Source: Deltaproteobacteria bacterium (GTDB lineage Bacteria; Desulfobacterota; Desulfomonilia; UBA1062). Taken from it: a DNA stretch of 64,000 bases. The stretch covers positions 43,711-107,710 of the forward strand of contig JAHDKO010000005.1 of NCBI GenBank assembly GCA_018436855.1. The letters are read 5' to 3'. The position numbers were made by a program, and so were the translations under genes. A model generated the notes under the pieces. That model was not told the origin of the DNA, did no database searches, and was given only the letters and a program-made list of their open reading frames with translations. Below, piece after piece: positions 50,610 to 59,973 of this stretch (position 1 is the stretch's first letter; the number at the start of each line of letters is the position of its first letter).

Positions 50610-51098
50610 ATGGCCAAGGAACGAGGCGACAGGGACGATACCGGCATGTTTTCAGCCGAGAACCCGGAAGCACAGACCTTTCAGGGGCCGGTGCTCTTTT
50701 ATAACGACACGGTCATCGATCACTTCACCAATCCGCGCAATGTGGGAGAGATGGAGCCCGGCGAGGCGAATGGGTACGCCCTGGTAGGTGACCCCGCATG
50801 CGGGGATCAGATGAAGCTCTGGATCAGGGTCGACTCCGGCAGGATCGTTGATATCAGGTTCAAGTCGTTCGGGTGCCCCGGCGCGATCGCGACGAGCAGC
50901 ATGGCCACGTGCATGGCCCGCGGCAAGACCCTGGAAGAGGCGGCGGAGCTCACGGACGACGATGTCGTCAGGGCCCTGGGCGGCATTCCCGAAGACAAGA
51001 AGCACTGCTCGCTGCTGGGGATCATGGCCCTGCAGAAGGCCATAGACGACTACCTGCTGGGCAGGATGTGCGCGGAAGAGGGCGATGATCTATCTTGA
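50610..51098 (+). CDS. IscU/NifU-type Fe-S scaffold protein
   Basis: A 162-residue Fe-S scaffold. It has three conserved Cys, in Asp-Pro-Ala-Cys-Gly-Asp, Phe-Gly-Cys-Pro and Lys-His-Cys-Ser-Leu-Leu, matching the cluster ligands of IscU. An N-terminal extension of about 30 residues precedes the core. The ATG at 50610 has a GGAG site. It overlaps the cysteine desulfurase by 14 bases, so scaffold and sulfur donor are translated together. A minimal NifUS/IscSU pair with no IscR, ferredoxin or chaperone nearby. Confidence 0.9.
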   Translation: MAKERGDRDDTGMFSAENPEAQTFQGPVLFYNDTVIDHFTNPRNVGEMEPGEANGYALVGDPACGDQMKLWIRVDSGRIVDIRFKSFGCPGAIATSSMATCMARGKTLEEAAELTDDDVVRALGGIPEDKKHCSLLGIMALQKAIDDYLLGRMCAEEGDDLS

Positions 51099-52233
51099 CC
51101 ACAACGCCACCACACCGGTATCCTCGCCGGTGCTCCAGGCCATGATGCCGTTCTTTCAGGAGAGATTCGGCAATGCGTCGAGCTACTGCCGGACCGGGCG
51201 CGTCGCCAGGACTGCCCTCGAAGAGGCACGGGCTTCGGTTGCCGCGTGCATCCATGCATCGCCGGATGAGATCGTCTTCACCGGATCGGGAACCGAGGCG
51301 GACAACCTGGCCCTTCGCGGGGTGTGCAGGGCCTTTCACGGCAGAAAGCGCCATGTCGTCACGTCGGCCGTTGAACACCATGCAGTGCTGAAGACCTGCG
51401 AAGACCTTGAAGAGCAGGGTGTGACGGTCACCCGGCTTCCCGTGGATCGCCGCGGCATGGTGGACCCCGGGCATGTGGAGAACAGCCTGACTCCCCATAC
51501 CGTGCTCATCAGCATCATAGCCGCCAATAACGAAACCGGGGTGATCCAGCCCATAGCGTCGATCAGCCGGATCGCCCGGAGCAGGGGCATCCTTTTTCAC
51601 ACCGATGCGGTGCAGGCGTTCGGGAAAATTCCCGTCAGTGCCGACGATCTCGGCATCGATCTCATGACGCTCTCCGCGCACAAGATCTACGGCCCGAAAG
51701 GCATCGGCTCCCTGTATGTCAGGAAAGGCTCGGCCGTGGCACCGATCCTGACCGGCGGCTCCCACGAGCGGGGAAAGCGGGCGGGCACGGAGAACATCGC
51801 CGCCATCGCGGGGTTTGCAAAGGCCGCTGAGCTGGCGGAGAAGAATCTCGCCGAAGAGGCCGTGCGCCTGACCGCCCTGCGAGACGCCTTCGAAAAAGAG
51901 GTCGTGCAGCGCATTGCCCGGGTCAGGGTCAACGGCCGGGACGCCCCCCGCGTTCCCAATACATCGAGTCTGAGCTTTGCCTCTGTTGACGGCGAATCCA
52001 TACTCCTGCACCTGGACCTCAAGGGGATCTGCGCCTCCACCGGCTCGGCGTGCGCGACCGGGTCGCCCGAGCCCTCCCATGTGCTGCGCGCCATGGGCCT
52101 GAGCCCGATGGACGCCCAGTCGACCATCCGCTTTTCCCTGGGAGGTCAGACCAGAAAGGAGGATCTGGAGTTCACGGTTCAGGTCCTGCAGGAGATCGTG
52201 GAAAAGCTCCGGTACATCTCATCCACGGCCTGA
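51085..52233 (+). CDS. Cysteine desulfurase, NifS/IscS family
   Basis: A 382-residue PLP enzyme that takes sulfur from cysteine for Fe-S assembly. The PLP lysine is in Ser-Ala-His-Lys-Ile-Tyr-Gly-Pro-Lys-Gly, the cofactor His in Ser-Ala-Val-Glu-His-His, and the catalytic Cys loop in Ser-Thr-Gly-Ser-Ala-Cys-Ala-Thr-Gly. The start ATG lies within the scaffold gene. Length is close to NifS (about 400). Confidence 0.93.
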   Translation: MIYLDHNATTPVSSPVLQAMMPFFQERFGNASSYCRTGRVARTALEEARASVAACIHASPDEIVFTGSGTEADNLALRGVCRAFHGRKRHVVTSAVEHHAVLKTCEDLEEQGVTVTRLPVDRRGMVDPGHVENSLTPHTVLISIIAANNETGVIQPIASISRIARSRGILFHTDAVQAFGKIPVSADDLGIDLMTLSAHKIYGPKGIGSLYVRKGSAVAPILTGGSHERGKRAGTENIAAIAGFAKAAELAEKNLAEEAVRLTALRDAFEKEVVQRIARVRVNGRDAPRVPNTSSLSFASVDGESILLHLDLKGICASTGSACATGSPEPSHVLRAMGLSPMDAQSTIRFSLGGQTRKEDLEFTVQVLQEIVEKLRYISSTA

Positions 52234-52440
52234 AAAAGCGGGGGATTCACTCCTTTTCTCTGTTGATTCGAGTCGGATGAGTCTGAGTGAAACCAAAAGA
52301 AGGGAACCGTCTCCAGACCGGAATGTAAAACTAATGTAATCTATTTGTAATCCTATTTTGAATTCAAATATTTAGGTTGTGCGGCGGTTGCCGGGTGCAC
52401 TATGTCTTCGGGTATGCCCAGATATCAAGGAGAACACCCA

Positions 52441-54186
52441 ATGAGCTCAGAAAACCCTGCACATCCGCTCGGATCCCAGGCGAAAATCCTTCTCACCAGC
52501 GTGTTCGGCCCATTCGCGCAGGACGATGAATACGGCAGCCGCGCCATCAACCCCATGGAGCTCTACCATAACCAGGTCACCCGGGAGCAGGGGCCTTTCT
52601 CGCTGCGCATGTTCCACCGCTCGTTCGGGCTCATCCTCATGAAGGAGAACATCGACGCGCCGTGCACGCTGCTGGACTTTCCCGACCTCGAGCGCTTCGA
52701 GCAGGAGATCTCGGACAATGCGTACGACATCGTGGGCATCAGCGCCATCATGCCCAATATCGGCAAGGTGAAGAAGATGTGCGAGCTGATCCGGGTCCGC
52801 CTGCCCCATGCCGTGATCGTCGTCGGAGGGCACATCGCCAATGTCGAAGGCATCAGGGAACGCGTCGGCGCAGACCATGTCTGCCGGGGCGACGGTGTGC
52901 GCTGGTTCCGCAGGTTTCTGGGCATGGACGGGAACGCCCCGGTCAGGCACCCTTATGTGCCTTCAGGGTTCGGCACCCGGATCCTGGGCATCGGGGTGAA
53001 AGACGAGCCCGAAAGTACGGCCGCGATCCTGATCCCCTCGGTGGGGTGCCCCGTGGGCTGCAACTTCTGCTCCACCTCGGCCCTGTTCGGGGGCAAGGGC
53101 AGGTTCATCAACTTCTACGAGACCGGCGACGAGCTCTTCGCGGTTATGGACGGCCTGGAAAAAGGGCACGGCGTGCAGTCGTTCTTTGTCATGGACGAAA
53201 ATTTCCTCCTGCACCGGGGCCGGGCATTGAGGCTGCTCGAGCTCATGGAGGAGCAGGGCAAGTCGTGGTCACTGTTTGTCTTCTCCTCGGCCAGGGTCCT
53301 GCAGTCGTATTCCATAGAGCAGCTGGTGCGCCTGGGTGTCTCCTGGGTGTGGATGGGGCTGGAAGGTCAGGAGAGCTCGTACCGCAAGCTCAACGGGGTC
53401 GACACCCGGGAGCTGGTGCGCGAGCTGCAGTCCCACGGCATCCGGGCCCTGGGCTCCACCATCATCGGGCTCGAAACCCATACCCCGCACAATATGGACG
53501 CTGTGATCGACTATGCCGTGAGTCACGATACAGTCTTTCATCAGTTCATGCTCTACACGCCCATCCCGGGCACGCCCCTGTACGAGGAGCACCGGGAAAA
53601 CGGCACCCTGCTGGGCGAGGACGAGCGGCCCGCGGCCGACAACCACGGGCAGTACCGGTTCAACTACGTCCACGGGCACATCAGGGACGGACAGGAGACC
53701 GGGTTCCTCAAACACGCCTTCACCCGCGACTTTCAGGTGAACGGACCCAGCCTTGCCAGGATGATCCGGGTCATGATCAGCGGATGGGAGCGCTACCGGA
53801 ATCACCCGGACGCCTGCGTCCGGAAGAGGTTCCGGCGCGAGACGCGGGAGCTCGGGACAACCTATGCCGCGGCCCTGTGGGCCATGGCGAGCTGGTACCG
53901 TGCCGACAGGCGGATGCATGCAAGGCTCAAGGACATGCTGAAAGACCTCTATGCCCTGTGCGGATGGAAGGCCCGGATCGCGGCCCCGCTCATGGGGATT
54001 TTCGCCCGTATCGCCATCGGCCGGGAGCAGAAGCGCCTGGAGAGCGGGTGGACCTACGATCCGCCCACCTTCTGCGAGAAGAACGCCCGCGCCCTGGAGC
54101 TGGAAAGGCCCGTGCCCGCCCGCGAAAAACCCGTACCCGTGAGGCAGCCCGTGTTCACCCCCCAAGCCGCGTCCCGGCAGTCCTGA
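52441..54186 (+). CDS. B12-binding radical SAM protein
   Basis: A 581-residue enzyme. The N-terminal 170 residues form a cobalamin-binding-like Rossmann domain (Ile-Val-Gly-Ile-Ser-Ala, Val-Ile-Val-Val-Gly-Gly). The radical SAM cluster is C203, C207, C210 (Cys-Pro-Val-Gly-Cys-Asn-Phe-Cys). A core follows with a Trp-Met-Gly-Leu-Glu-Gly segment, and the C-terminal 150 residues are helical and Arg-rich. This class methylates or rearranges unreactive carbons. The ATG at 52441 has an AAGGAG site. Substrate unknown. A second such enzyme follows after about 235 bases. Confidence 0.88.
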   Translation: MSSENPAHPLGSQAKILLTSVFGPFAQDDEYGSRAINPMELYHNQVTREQGPFSLRMFHRSFGLILMKENIDAPCTLLDFPDLERFEQEISDNAYDIVGISAIMPNIGKVKKMCELIRVRLPHAVIVVGGHIANVEGIRERVGADHVCRGDGVRWFRRFLGMDGNAPVRHPYVPSGFGTRILGIGVKDEPESTAAILIPSVGCPVGCNFCSTSALFGGKGRFINFYETGDELFAVMDGLEKGHGVQSFFVMDENFLLHRGRALRLLELMEEQGKSWSLFVFSSARVLQSYSIEQLVRLGVSWVWMGLEGQESSYRKLNGVDTRELVRELQSHGIRALGSTIIGLETHTPHNMDAVIDYAVSHDTVFHQFMLYTPIPGTPLYEEHRENGTLLGEDERPAADNHGQYRFNYVHGHIRDGQETGFLKHAFTRDFQVNGPSLARMIRVMISGWERYRNHPDACVRKRFRRETRELGTTYAAALWAMASWYRADRRMHARLKDMLKDLYALCGWKARIAAPLMGIFARIAIGREQKRLESGWTYDPPTFCEKNARALELERPVPAREKPVPVRQPVFTPQAASRQS

Positions 54187-54421
54187 ACGGCACACGCCGA
54201 GGTTGGAGGATCTCTCCGGCCTGGGGGCCGGGCGGTTTCATCACGACGCCCCCGGCGTGTCCCCGGCCGCCTCGTGCGCAGACCCCGCGCTCCGCGCGGG
54301 CACACCCTGGTTGATATTATCCCCCGGGCGGCTATTATCTTTCTCGATGCGGCTTCTGATCAATGATGCAGCTGACAGCCATTGATATCAGAGGGATATC
54401 AGATTATTCACCAAAAAAACC

Positions 54422-55759
54422 GTGAAGGGAAAGGAAGCGCGGCAGGAGATGTCCGAGGTTGCCCTGGTCTATCCCTATGTATACCGGCACGCCCCCGATA
54501 CCATGCTCTTTTATCCGCTCGGCATCGCGCAGCTCGGTGCATTGCTGCGTAAGGGGGGCGTGGATGTAGAGGTGGCGGACCTGACCTTCCGGGACATGGA
54601 CCGTGCAATGGACGAGCTGGTGGCCTCCCGGCCCCGGGTCGTCGGCATGTACGTCGCGATCACCATGATCGACAATGCCCGGGCACTTGCCGGCATGATC
54701 CGCGAGCGCCTGCCCGGTGCGGTCCTGGTGTGCGGCGGCCCCATGCCCACGGTGAGCCCGGAACGGTTCGTCCCCGGCTTTGATGTCGTGTTCCGTGGAG
54801 AGTCCGTGCAGTCGTTTCCCCGATTCTGTGCCGACTATCTCAGGTCCGGCCGGCTTGAAGACGTGCTCTCGATGAGCGGCCGGTATCCGGGGATCTCATT
54901 CATGGAAAACGGCGCACTGGTCCGGGTCCCTGTCAGGCCCAGCCGAAAGAAAGAGCTCGACCGTCTGCCCGTACCCGATCTCAGGGATTTCGATCATGCC
55001 GGGTATCAGCGGTTCTGGAGGGAGCGCTCGGGTTTTTCGCCGGCGTGCATCATGACCACCTATGGCTGTCCCTATGACTGTTATTTCTGCTCCAAGCCCA
55101 TCTTCGGGAGATATTTCCGCCCCCGGGCCATGGAGGGCATCGTACGTGAGATCAGGGCCATCCGATCACGGGGATACGACGGACTGTGGGTCGCCGACGA
55201 CTGCTTTACCCTGGATATCGACCATGTGAGCCGCTTCTGCCGGATGCTGATAAAAGAAGACCTGCAGATGACTTGGACCTGTCTCTCGCGGGCAGAGCCG
55301 GTGCCGGACAGAAACATCGAGCTCATGAAGCAGGCGGGGTGCCGCAGAGTCTATTTCGGTCTGGAGTCGGGCAGCGACGAGGTGCTCAGGCTCATGAACA
55401 AGCATACCACCGCGGAGACGGCCGGGCTCACGGTGCAGCGCTTTGCAGAAAAGGGCATCCAGACCGCGGGATTCTTCATGATCGGATATCCCGGAGAGAC
55501 GTACGAGACCATTGAAACCACCCTGAAGTGGGCCTTGAGCCTACCGCTCGACGACATCTCCTTCACGATACCGGTTCCGCTGCCAGGAACGCGGCTTTTC
55601 AAAAGGGTGTGCGGCATTCGTTCGGATATGGACTGGCAGTACGAGAATGAAAACCGCATGATCTACTCCTCTGAGTTCGACGAGGAATATCTCCGCAGGC
55701 GCATCGCGGAGACCCGGGAGCGGTTTTCCGCCCGCACAAGGCCGTGTGGAAGGGGGTGA
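54422..55759 (+). CDS. B12-binding radical SAM protein
   Basis: A 445-residue enzyme. The N-terminal B12-binding domain has Leu-Gly-Ile-Ala-Gln-Leu-Gly-Ala-Leu-Leu and Val-Leu-Val-Cys-Gly-Gly-Pro; the cluster is C216, C220, C223 (Cys-Pro-Tyr-Asp-Cys-Tyr-Phe-Cys), followed by Gly-Leu-Trp-Val-Ala-Asp-Asp and Gly-Tyr-Pro-Gly-Glu-Thr. GTG 54422 is used here; ATG 54449 is in frame with an AGGAG right before it, so the start is uncertain. Its end overlaps the next gene, indicating an operon. Expected chemistry: radical C-methylation or ring formation. Confidence 0.87.
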   Translation: MKGKEARQEMSEVALVYPYVYRHAPDTMLFYPLGIAQLGALLRKGGVDVEVADLTFRDMDRAMDELVASRPRVVGMYVAITMIDNARALAGMIRERLPGAVLVCGGPMPTVSPERFVPGFDVVFRGESVQSFPRFCADYLRSGRLEDVLSMSGRYPGISFMENGALVRVPVRPSRKKELDRLPVPDLRDFDHAGYQRFWRERSGFSPACIMTTYGCPYDCYFCSKPIFGRYFRPRAMEGIVREIRAIRSRGYDGLWVADDCFTLDIDHVSRFCRMLIKEDLQMTWTCLSRAEPVPDRNIELMKQAGCRRVYFGLESGSDEVLRLMNKHTTAETAGLTVQRFAEKGIQTAGFFMIGYPGETYETIETTLKWALSLPLDDISFTIPVPLPGTRLFKRVCGIRSDMDWQYENENRMIYSSEFDEEYLRRRIAETRERFSARTRPCGRG

Positions 55760-56567
55760 ACTTCTGTTGAGCTGGCGCCTGCCTGAGTTCAGGATATCGG
55801 ACGAGGTCTCTCTGGTGCACGACCCCGGGGCAGGGGAGGGCAAGACTGCCCGCATGGGCAAGGGGCTCTTCCTGCGTATCCGGGGAAAGATGTGTGCGGG
55901 GGGATCGGCGGGCTTCGGGACGCCGGTCTTCAGGAAAGGCCTGAAGACCTTTTTCCCGACCCTGGTCTCGTTTGCCCGGACGGACGGGCGGTCGGGTGAG
56001 TTGGTGTTCGCCCTGGACCGGGCGCTTTCCTGGTATATAGCCGGAAAAAGGGCCCCGGCCTGCCTTACCGGAATATCCGAGTACCTGGTCGAGGTCTTCA
56101 TGAGGCATACCGCTCACCAGGCGCGCCTGCTGAAAATCCATGACCGGATCCTCTCGATCTGTGCAGCCGAAGGCAGGATTCTCCCGGTTCAGGGTGTCGG
56201 GTTATGCCGGGTGGGCTTCCATATCTGCGGGCCGGATATCCATTTCCGCATGAACGGTTCGCTGGAGGCACCGGGCAGGCTCATCGCGCTCAATGAAACG
56301 GATGGGGAGTGCTTCGACCTCCTGCGTACCAGGGCCGGGGTGAGGCGGGGCTCCCGCATCCCGGCCTGGGAAGAGGCGGGTTTCGACACCGAGCTGAGGA
56401 GCCCGCGCATGGGCGTCGGTATCTCGATCCGTCCGGAAGGAGCGGGATCCGGGAGCTATAGCCTGTACTGCGGCAGGGAGGTGGGGCGCGGGCTGAACTG
56501 GGCCGGGTTCGCCCTCGCGGGCGAACAGGCGGTTTTGTCCTACCGGATCGGCATCCACGCCGTATGA
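55746..56567 (+). CDS. Unknown protein coupled to the radical SAM gene
   Basis: A 273-residue protein with no family I recognise. It starts inside the previous gene (GTG 55746; TTG 55767 has a better-spaced GAAGGGGG site). It begins with amphipathic strands rich in Arg, Gly and Phe, and has a Cys in Arg-Gly-Lys-Met-Cys-Ala-Gly-Gly near residue 40 and further single Cys along the chain. No signal peptide or membrane helix. Overlap with the upstream B12-radical SAM gene implies a joint role, perhaps as a substrate-presenting partner. Confidence 0.65.
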   Translation: MEGGELLLSWRLPEFRISDEVSLVHDPGAGEGKTARMGKGLFLRIRGKMCAGGSAGFGTPVFRKGLKTFFPTLVSFARTDGRSGELVFALDRALSWYIAGKRAPACLTGISEYLVEVFMRHTAHQARLLKIHDRILSICAAEGRILPVQGVGLCRVGFHICGPDIHFRMNGSLEAPGRLIALNETDGECFDLLRTRAGVRRGSRIPAWEEAGFDTELRSPRMGVGISIRPEGAGSGSYSLYCGREVGRGLNWAGFALAGEQAVLSYRIGIHAV

Positions 56568-56996
56568 ACCCGGTCCCGATAACTGGCTCGAGGTTGAGAT
56601 CGGGCGGTGTAAAGCTACCTATATATCAAGAGACAAGGACACGAGAGGATTTCCCCGTTGGAAGGAGGGGAAAAGGACGGTTATCTGCACAGAGCAGGCT
56701 CGATCTCATGCTCGTGGCCTCACCACGCTCATACGGATTCTTAAAAAAAGGCGAATGGGCGGAGCAAACCGGCCGGAAACGGCCCTTCGCCTGAACGGAT
56801 ACGGTTCCTCGTGAGGTCATACCTCTGTTTATGCGAACACCTCTGCCTATCCCGGCAGAGAGACTTGAAGAAAAGACCCTCTGAACCTCTGCTTCCCCCC
56901 GGGCCTTTTTTCGAGAACACGGGGAGGGAAGAGACATTAGAATCTTCGAGGGGCGCTTCAAGGGAAGAGCGCCTGAAGGAAGAGAGGCGGACCGAT
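56568..56996. other. Intergenic region before the membrane protein gene
   Basis: About 430 bases. A TATATATC tract at about 56617 could be a -10. I see no gene, terminator or clear promoter. Confidence 0.35.
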
Positions 56997-57662
56997 ATGC
57001 CGGATGAAACCGAAATCACCGAGCCCCGCGAATCGCGCGCCGCGCAGAAGATCGCCGTGGGGTCGGTCGCGGAGGGAGTGGTGGGGGCTGGTGCGGCCAC
57101 CATCGCGGTGATCGCGCTCACCGGTGTATTCCCGCAGATCCTCCTTTGTGTGGCAACGATCACGGCGGGCTCCGCTCTCATGCTACAGGGAGGGGCCATT
57201 GCCGGCAGATTCTCCGCCCTGATTCACGATACCTCTGCAGGCCGGATCGGGAGCGAGGAACTGGGTGGTGGCATGACGGCCGAGTTCATCGGAGGCGTGG
57301 CAGGCATTGTCCTGGGGATACTCTCGCTCCTGAATATCTACCCCCTGGTCCTGCTGCCTGCTGCGGCCGTCGTGCTCGGCGGCGCCCTCATCCTGGGGAG
57401 CGGCATCACCGCCCGGATGAATATGCTTCTGGTGGAAAGGATCGAGTCGCGCAAGATCGCCCGGGAAATAGCCAGGCAGGCCATATCGGCCGCCGCCGGC
57501 GTGCAGGTGCTCATCGGGGTGGCCGCCGTGACACTGGGCGTCCTCGGCCTGACCGGCTTGAGTCCGGTGCTGCTGAGCCTGATCGCGGTCCTCGCGGTCG
57601 GGATCTCGGATCTCCTGAGCGGGACGGCATTCGCGGGCAGGCTCGTGAATATGTTTCAGTGA
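56997..57662 (+). CDS. Multi-helix membrane protein of unknown function
   Basis: A 221-residue protein with an acidic N-terminus (Pro-Asp-Glu-Thr-Glu) and about six hydrophobic helices rich in Gly, Ala and Leu, arranged as three similar pairs each containing a Gly-x-x-Leu-Gly-Leu-Leu type helix and separated by short Arg-rich loops. This suggests internal triplication. The frame is open from 56811, but the ATG at 56997 follows GAGAGG and fits. No family recognised. Confidence 0.7.
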   Translation: MPDETEITEPRESRAAQKIAVGSVAEGVVGAGAATIAVIALTGVFPQILLCVATITAGSALMLQGGAIAGRFSALIHDTSAGRIGSEELGGGMTAEFIGGVAGIVLGILSLLNIYPLVLLPAAAVVLGGALILGSGITARMNMLLVERIESRKIAREIARQAISAAAGVQVLIGVAAVTLGVLGLTGLSPVLLSLIAVLAVGISDLLSGTAFAGRLVNMFQ

Positions 57663-57885
57663 TGAGGTCTTCAGGCACGTCCCGCTTCCCATGTCCCGGT
57701 TGCAGGCTGCCGGTGCCGGGGGATCACTCCCCCATACCGTTTCATGAGCCGCTTCGGGCAGGAGTTGTTTTCGCCGGGGTTCAGCGAGAGGATGCGTGGT
57801 GAAAATGACGGAGGTGAATGCACCCCTTCCGGCGGAACGGACCGGGTTTTCAAGGACATCGTGTTCTCTGTCCGGAAAAAGGGGC

Positions 57886-58306
57886 CTACTGGATGGTCTT
57901 GCCGACCGCCTGTCCGATATCGTGGGCCTGCTGCTCGCTCACGGCCTTGCGGGCCTGCTCGAAGATCGTGCTCTCCTCCTCTTCGAGGTGATGTTCCGTC
58001 ACCTCCTTGAGCACCTTCATCTTGGGCATCCAGTGCTCATCGCTGAGAGACAGACCGTCGAGCTCTCCCAGCAGGAGCTTGGTGACGTGATGCTCCTCGA
58101 TCGATTCCAGGGCGGGCTCATGGGTGCTCCGCTCCTGTTCGAGGACCGGGTAGAAAAAAGCTTTCTTCGGCCTTCATGTGGGCATCGAGTCTGTTCTTCA
58201 ACTGAGAGAACATCTCCATCCCCGACTGCTCCTTCTTTTCCATGAACTCCGAGAACATACTTCTGATTCTGTCATGATCGTTTTTGAGTACCGAGTAGAC
58301 GTCCAT
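57886..58306 (-). pseudogene. Hemerythrin-like HHE-domain protein, single-base frameshift
   Basis: Minus strand from an ATG at 58306 with a GGGAGA site. The first frame gives 62 codons with helix 1 (His-Asp-Arg-Ile) and a His near Ala-His-Met-Lys-Ala-Glu, ends with an early stop, and its last 14 codons are unlike the family. The second frame, read from just after a six-base homopolymer (plus A6 at 58154-58159), continues with Tyr-Pro-Val-Leu-Glu-Gln-Glu, Glu-His-His-Val and Glu-His-His-Leu-Glu-Glu-Glu-Glu to a stop at 57886. Deleting one base of the homopolymer joins them into a 139-residue hemerythrin domain with complete His/Glu iron ligands. It is either a recent mutation, a sequencing error or slippage. 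Hemerythrins bind O2 or NO. Confidence 0.8.
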
Positions 58307-58625
58307 TGATTTTCTCCCTTGTCGAGGTTATTGCCGTGCTTTTATCCAACCGTCATTTATCCCCCTGTCTGTGCGGGATCATGCCTTTGAACCCCCTGGT
58401 CTTCTCTCAGTGAAGAAAGGATTACGTCAGGAGGGGAAAGAACGGTCCGTGGACCGCCGCGCCGGGCTTTCCGTCCTCCGGCCTCCTGTGCCGCGGCCCT
58501 TTTCGGACCGGCCCTCTTTCCTTTCCCTGCCGGGTGCCCGTATGACCGGTCGGTCGTGGAGACTCACAGGGAGAGTGCACGGACAAGGATCCCCCGACAG
58601 TGCTCACGACCGGCCGAAGGGTGTG
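58307..58625. other. Intergenic region between hemerythrin and DUF2267 genes
   Basis: About 320 bases with no gene, promoter or terminator that I can support. Confidence 0.3.
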
Positions 58626-59051
58626 TTAGTGCCAGATTTCCCTGACATCCCCCGGCAGCATGTTTTTCACGTCCTTGATCTCACCTTTGGAGATTCTCTT
58701 TTCCAGGACGGAAAAGACGCTTCGAGCGGCCCGCTCGGGATCCACTCCCGGTGTCCGGGCGAGGTCTCTCTTCATGAGCGCGAAGAATTCGTCTTTGTGG
58801 CGCGCCTTGGCAGGCTTGTCCGAGGGGTCGTACCCCTCGTAGTACAGACCCCTGATGAGCATGGGGAGCTGGGCGCCCAGGTCCACCGCCTCGTCCACCA
58901 CGAGCCTGTCGCGCAGGGCGTGCAGGGTGGAGTTCAGGGCGAGATACGCCTCGTTGCGGTCTTGTGTGCCCATTTCGTCCATTATGTCCCGTATCCATTC
59001 ATTGGTCTGGTGAATAGTCCTTTCGAGTCCGTCAATTCCTGTGGTGGTCAT
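58626..59051 (-). CDS. DUF2267 protein
   Basis: A 141-residue helical protein of the DUF2267 family, found in bacteria with stress-related genes. It contains Glu-Ala-Tyr-x-Ala-Leu-x-x-x-Leu-His-Ala-Leu-Arg-Asp-Arg-Leu and Leu-Pro-x-Leu-Ile-Arg-Gly-Leu-Tyr-Tyr-Glu-Gly-Tyr. Function unknown. AAGGAG site before the ATG. It lies next to SDR and hemerythrin genes, which commonly accompany it. Confidence 0.85.
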   Translation of the reverse strand: MTTTGIDGLERTIHQTNEWIRDIMDEMGTQDRNEAYLALNSTLHALRDRLVVDEAVDLGAQLPMLIRGLYYEGYDPSDKPAKARHKDEFFALMKRDLARTPGVDPERAARSVFSVLEKRISKGEIKDVKNMLPGDVREIWH

Positions 59052-59106
59052 GGCAACACTCCTTTTTTAGCACTCTTAAGACAGGTACCCCTTAAAAAGG
59101 GTTCTC

Positions 59107-59973
59107 CTACCCGTTCACAATCCTCCCGCCATTCGGATGCAGGACCTGTCCGGTCATATAGGATGCATCCTCCGATGCCAGGAAGACGTAGCAGGGGGCT
59201 ACCTCACTTGGCTGGCCCGCACGGCCCATGGGGGTGTTGAGCCCGAAAGAGGCCACGTGCTCTTTGCTGAACGACGAGGGAACGAGTGGAGTCCAGATCG
59301 GCCCGGGGGCTACGGCGTTCACCCGGATTCCCTTGTCGGCCAGGTTGATGGCCAGAGAGCGGGTGAATGCCACGATCGCCCCCTTGGTGGATGCATAGTC
59401 GATCAGGGTCGGGTGCCCGGTGTAGGCGACCACCGATGCGGTGTTGATGATCGTACCCCCGCTTTTCAGATGGGTCAGGGCGTGCTTGGCCATATAGAAC
59501 ATGCCGAAGATATTCGACTTGAAGGTCCTGATCCATTCATCCGCGCTGATGTCCTGGAGGTCCCGGTGGATGTGCTGCTCAGATGCGTTGTTCACCAGGA
59601 TGTCGATCCGGCCGAAGCGCTCAGCGGTCTTCCGGAGCGACTCTTGGCAGAAGTCCTCGTCGCCTACATCCCCGGCCGTCAGCAGGCAGATGCCCCCGTG
59701 TTTTTCCACCTCTGAGAGGGTGCTCTGTGCATCCTCGTGCTCGTTCAGATAGACGATGCTCACGCCGGCGCCTTCCCGCGCGAACAGGATTGCAACCGCG
59801 CGCCCGATCCCGCTGTCTCCCCCGGTAATCAGGGCCACCTTGCCCGAGAGCTTGTTCGCCGGACGATAGTCCTCTTTTTCCGTCTCCGGCCTGGGGCTGG
59901 TTTCCGTGCGGCGGCCCGGATGCCGGTCCTGGTGCTGCGGAGGGAATGTCTGTTTTCTCTTGTCCTCGCTCAT
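59107..59973 (-). CDS. Short-chain dehydrogenase/reductase
   Basis: A 288-residue SDR with an N-terminal extension of about 40 charged residues. Cofactor motif Thr-Gly-Gly-Asp-Ser-Gly-Ile-Gly-Arg-Ala near residue 50, catalytic Ser and Tyr-Ala-Ser-Thr-Lys, and Asn-Asn-Ala. The extended type with the HHGG-like tail matches the general-stress SDR group (YghA/YdaD-like). The ATG at 59973 has a GAGGAGA site; the longer frame upstream has no site. It ends 55 bases before the DUF2267 gene on the same strand. Confidence 0.9.
   Translation of the reverse strand: MSEDKRKQTFPPQHQDRHPGRRTETSPRPETEKEDYRPANKLSGKVALITGGDSGIGRAVAILFAREGAGVSIVYLNEHEDAQSTLSEVEKHGGICLLTAGDVGDEDFCQESLRKTAERFGRIDILVNNASEQHIHRDLQDISADEWIRTFKSNIFGMFYMAKHALTHLKSGGTIINTASVVAYTGHPTLIDYASTKGAIVAFTRSLAINLADKGIRVNAVAPGPIWTPLVPSSFSKEHVASFGLNTPMGRAGQPSEVAPCYVFLASEDASYMTGQVLHPNGGRIVNG

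Noticed and set aside
52662..54314. 550-codon plus-strand frame inside the radical SAM gene
   Set aside because: Same strand, other frame of a clear radical SAM gene; Arg/Gly/Ala-rich composition without motifs.
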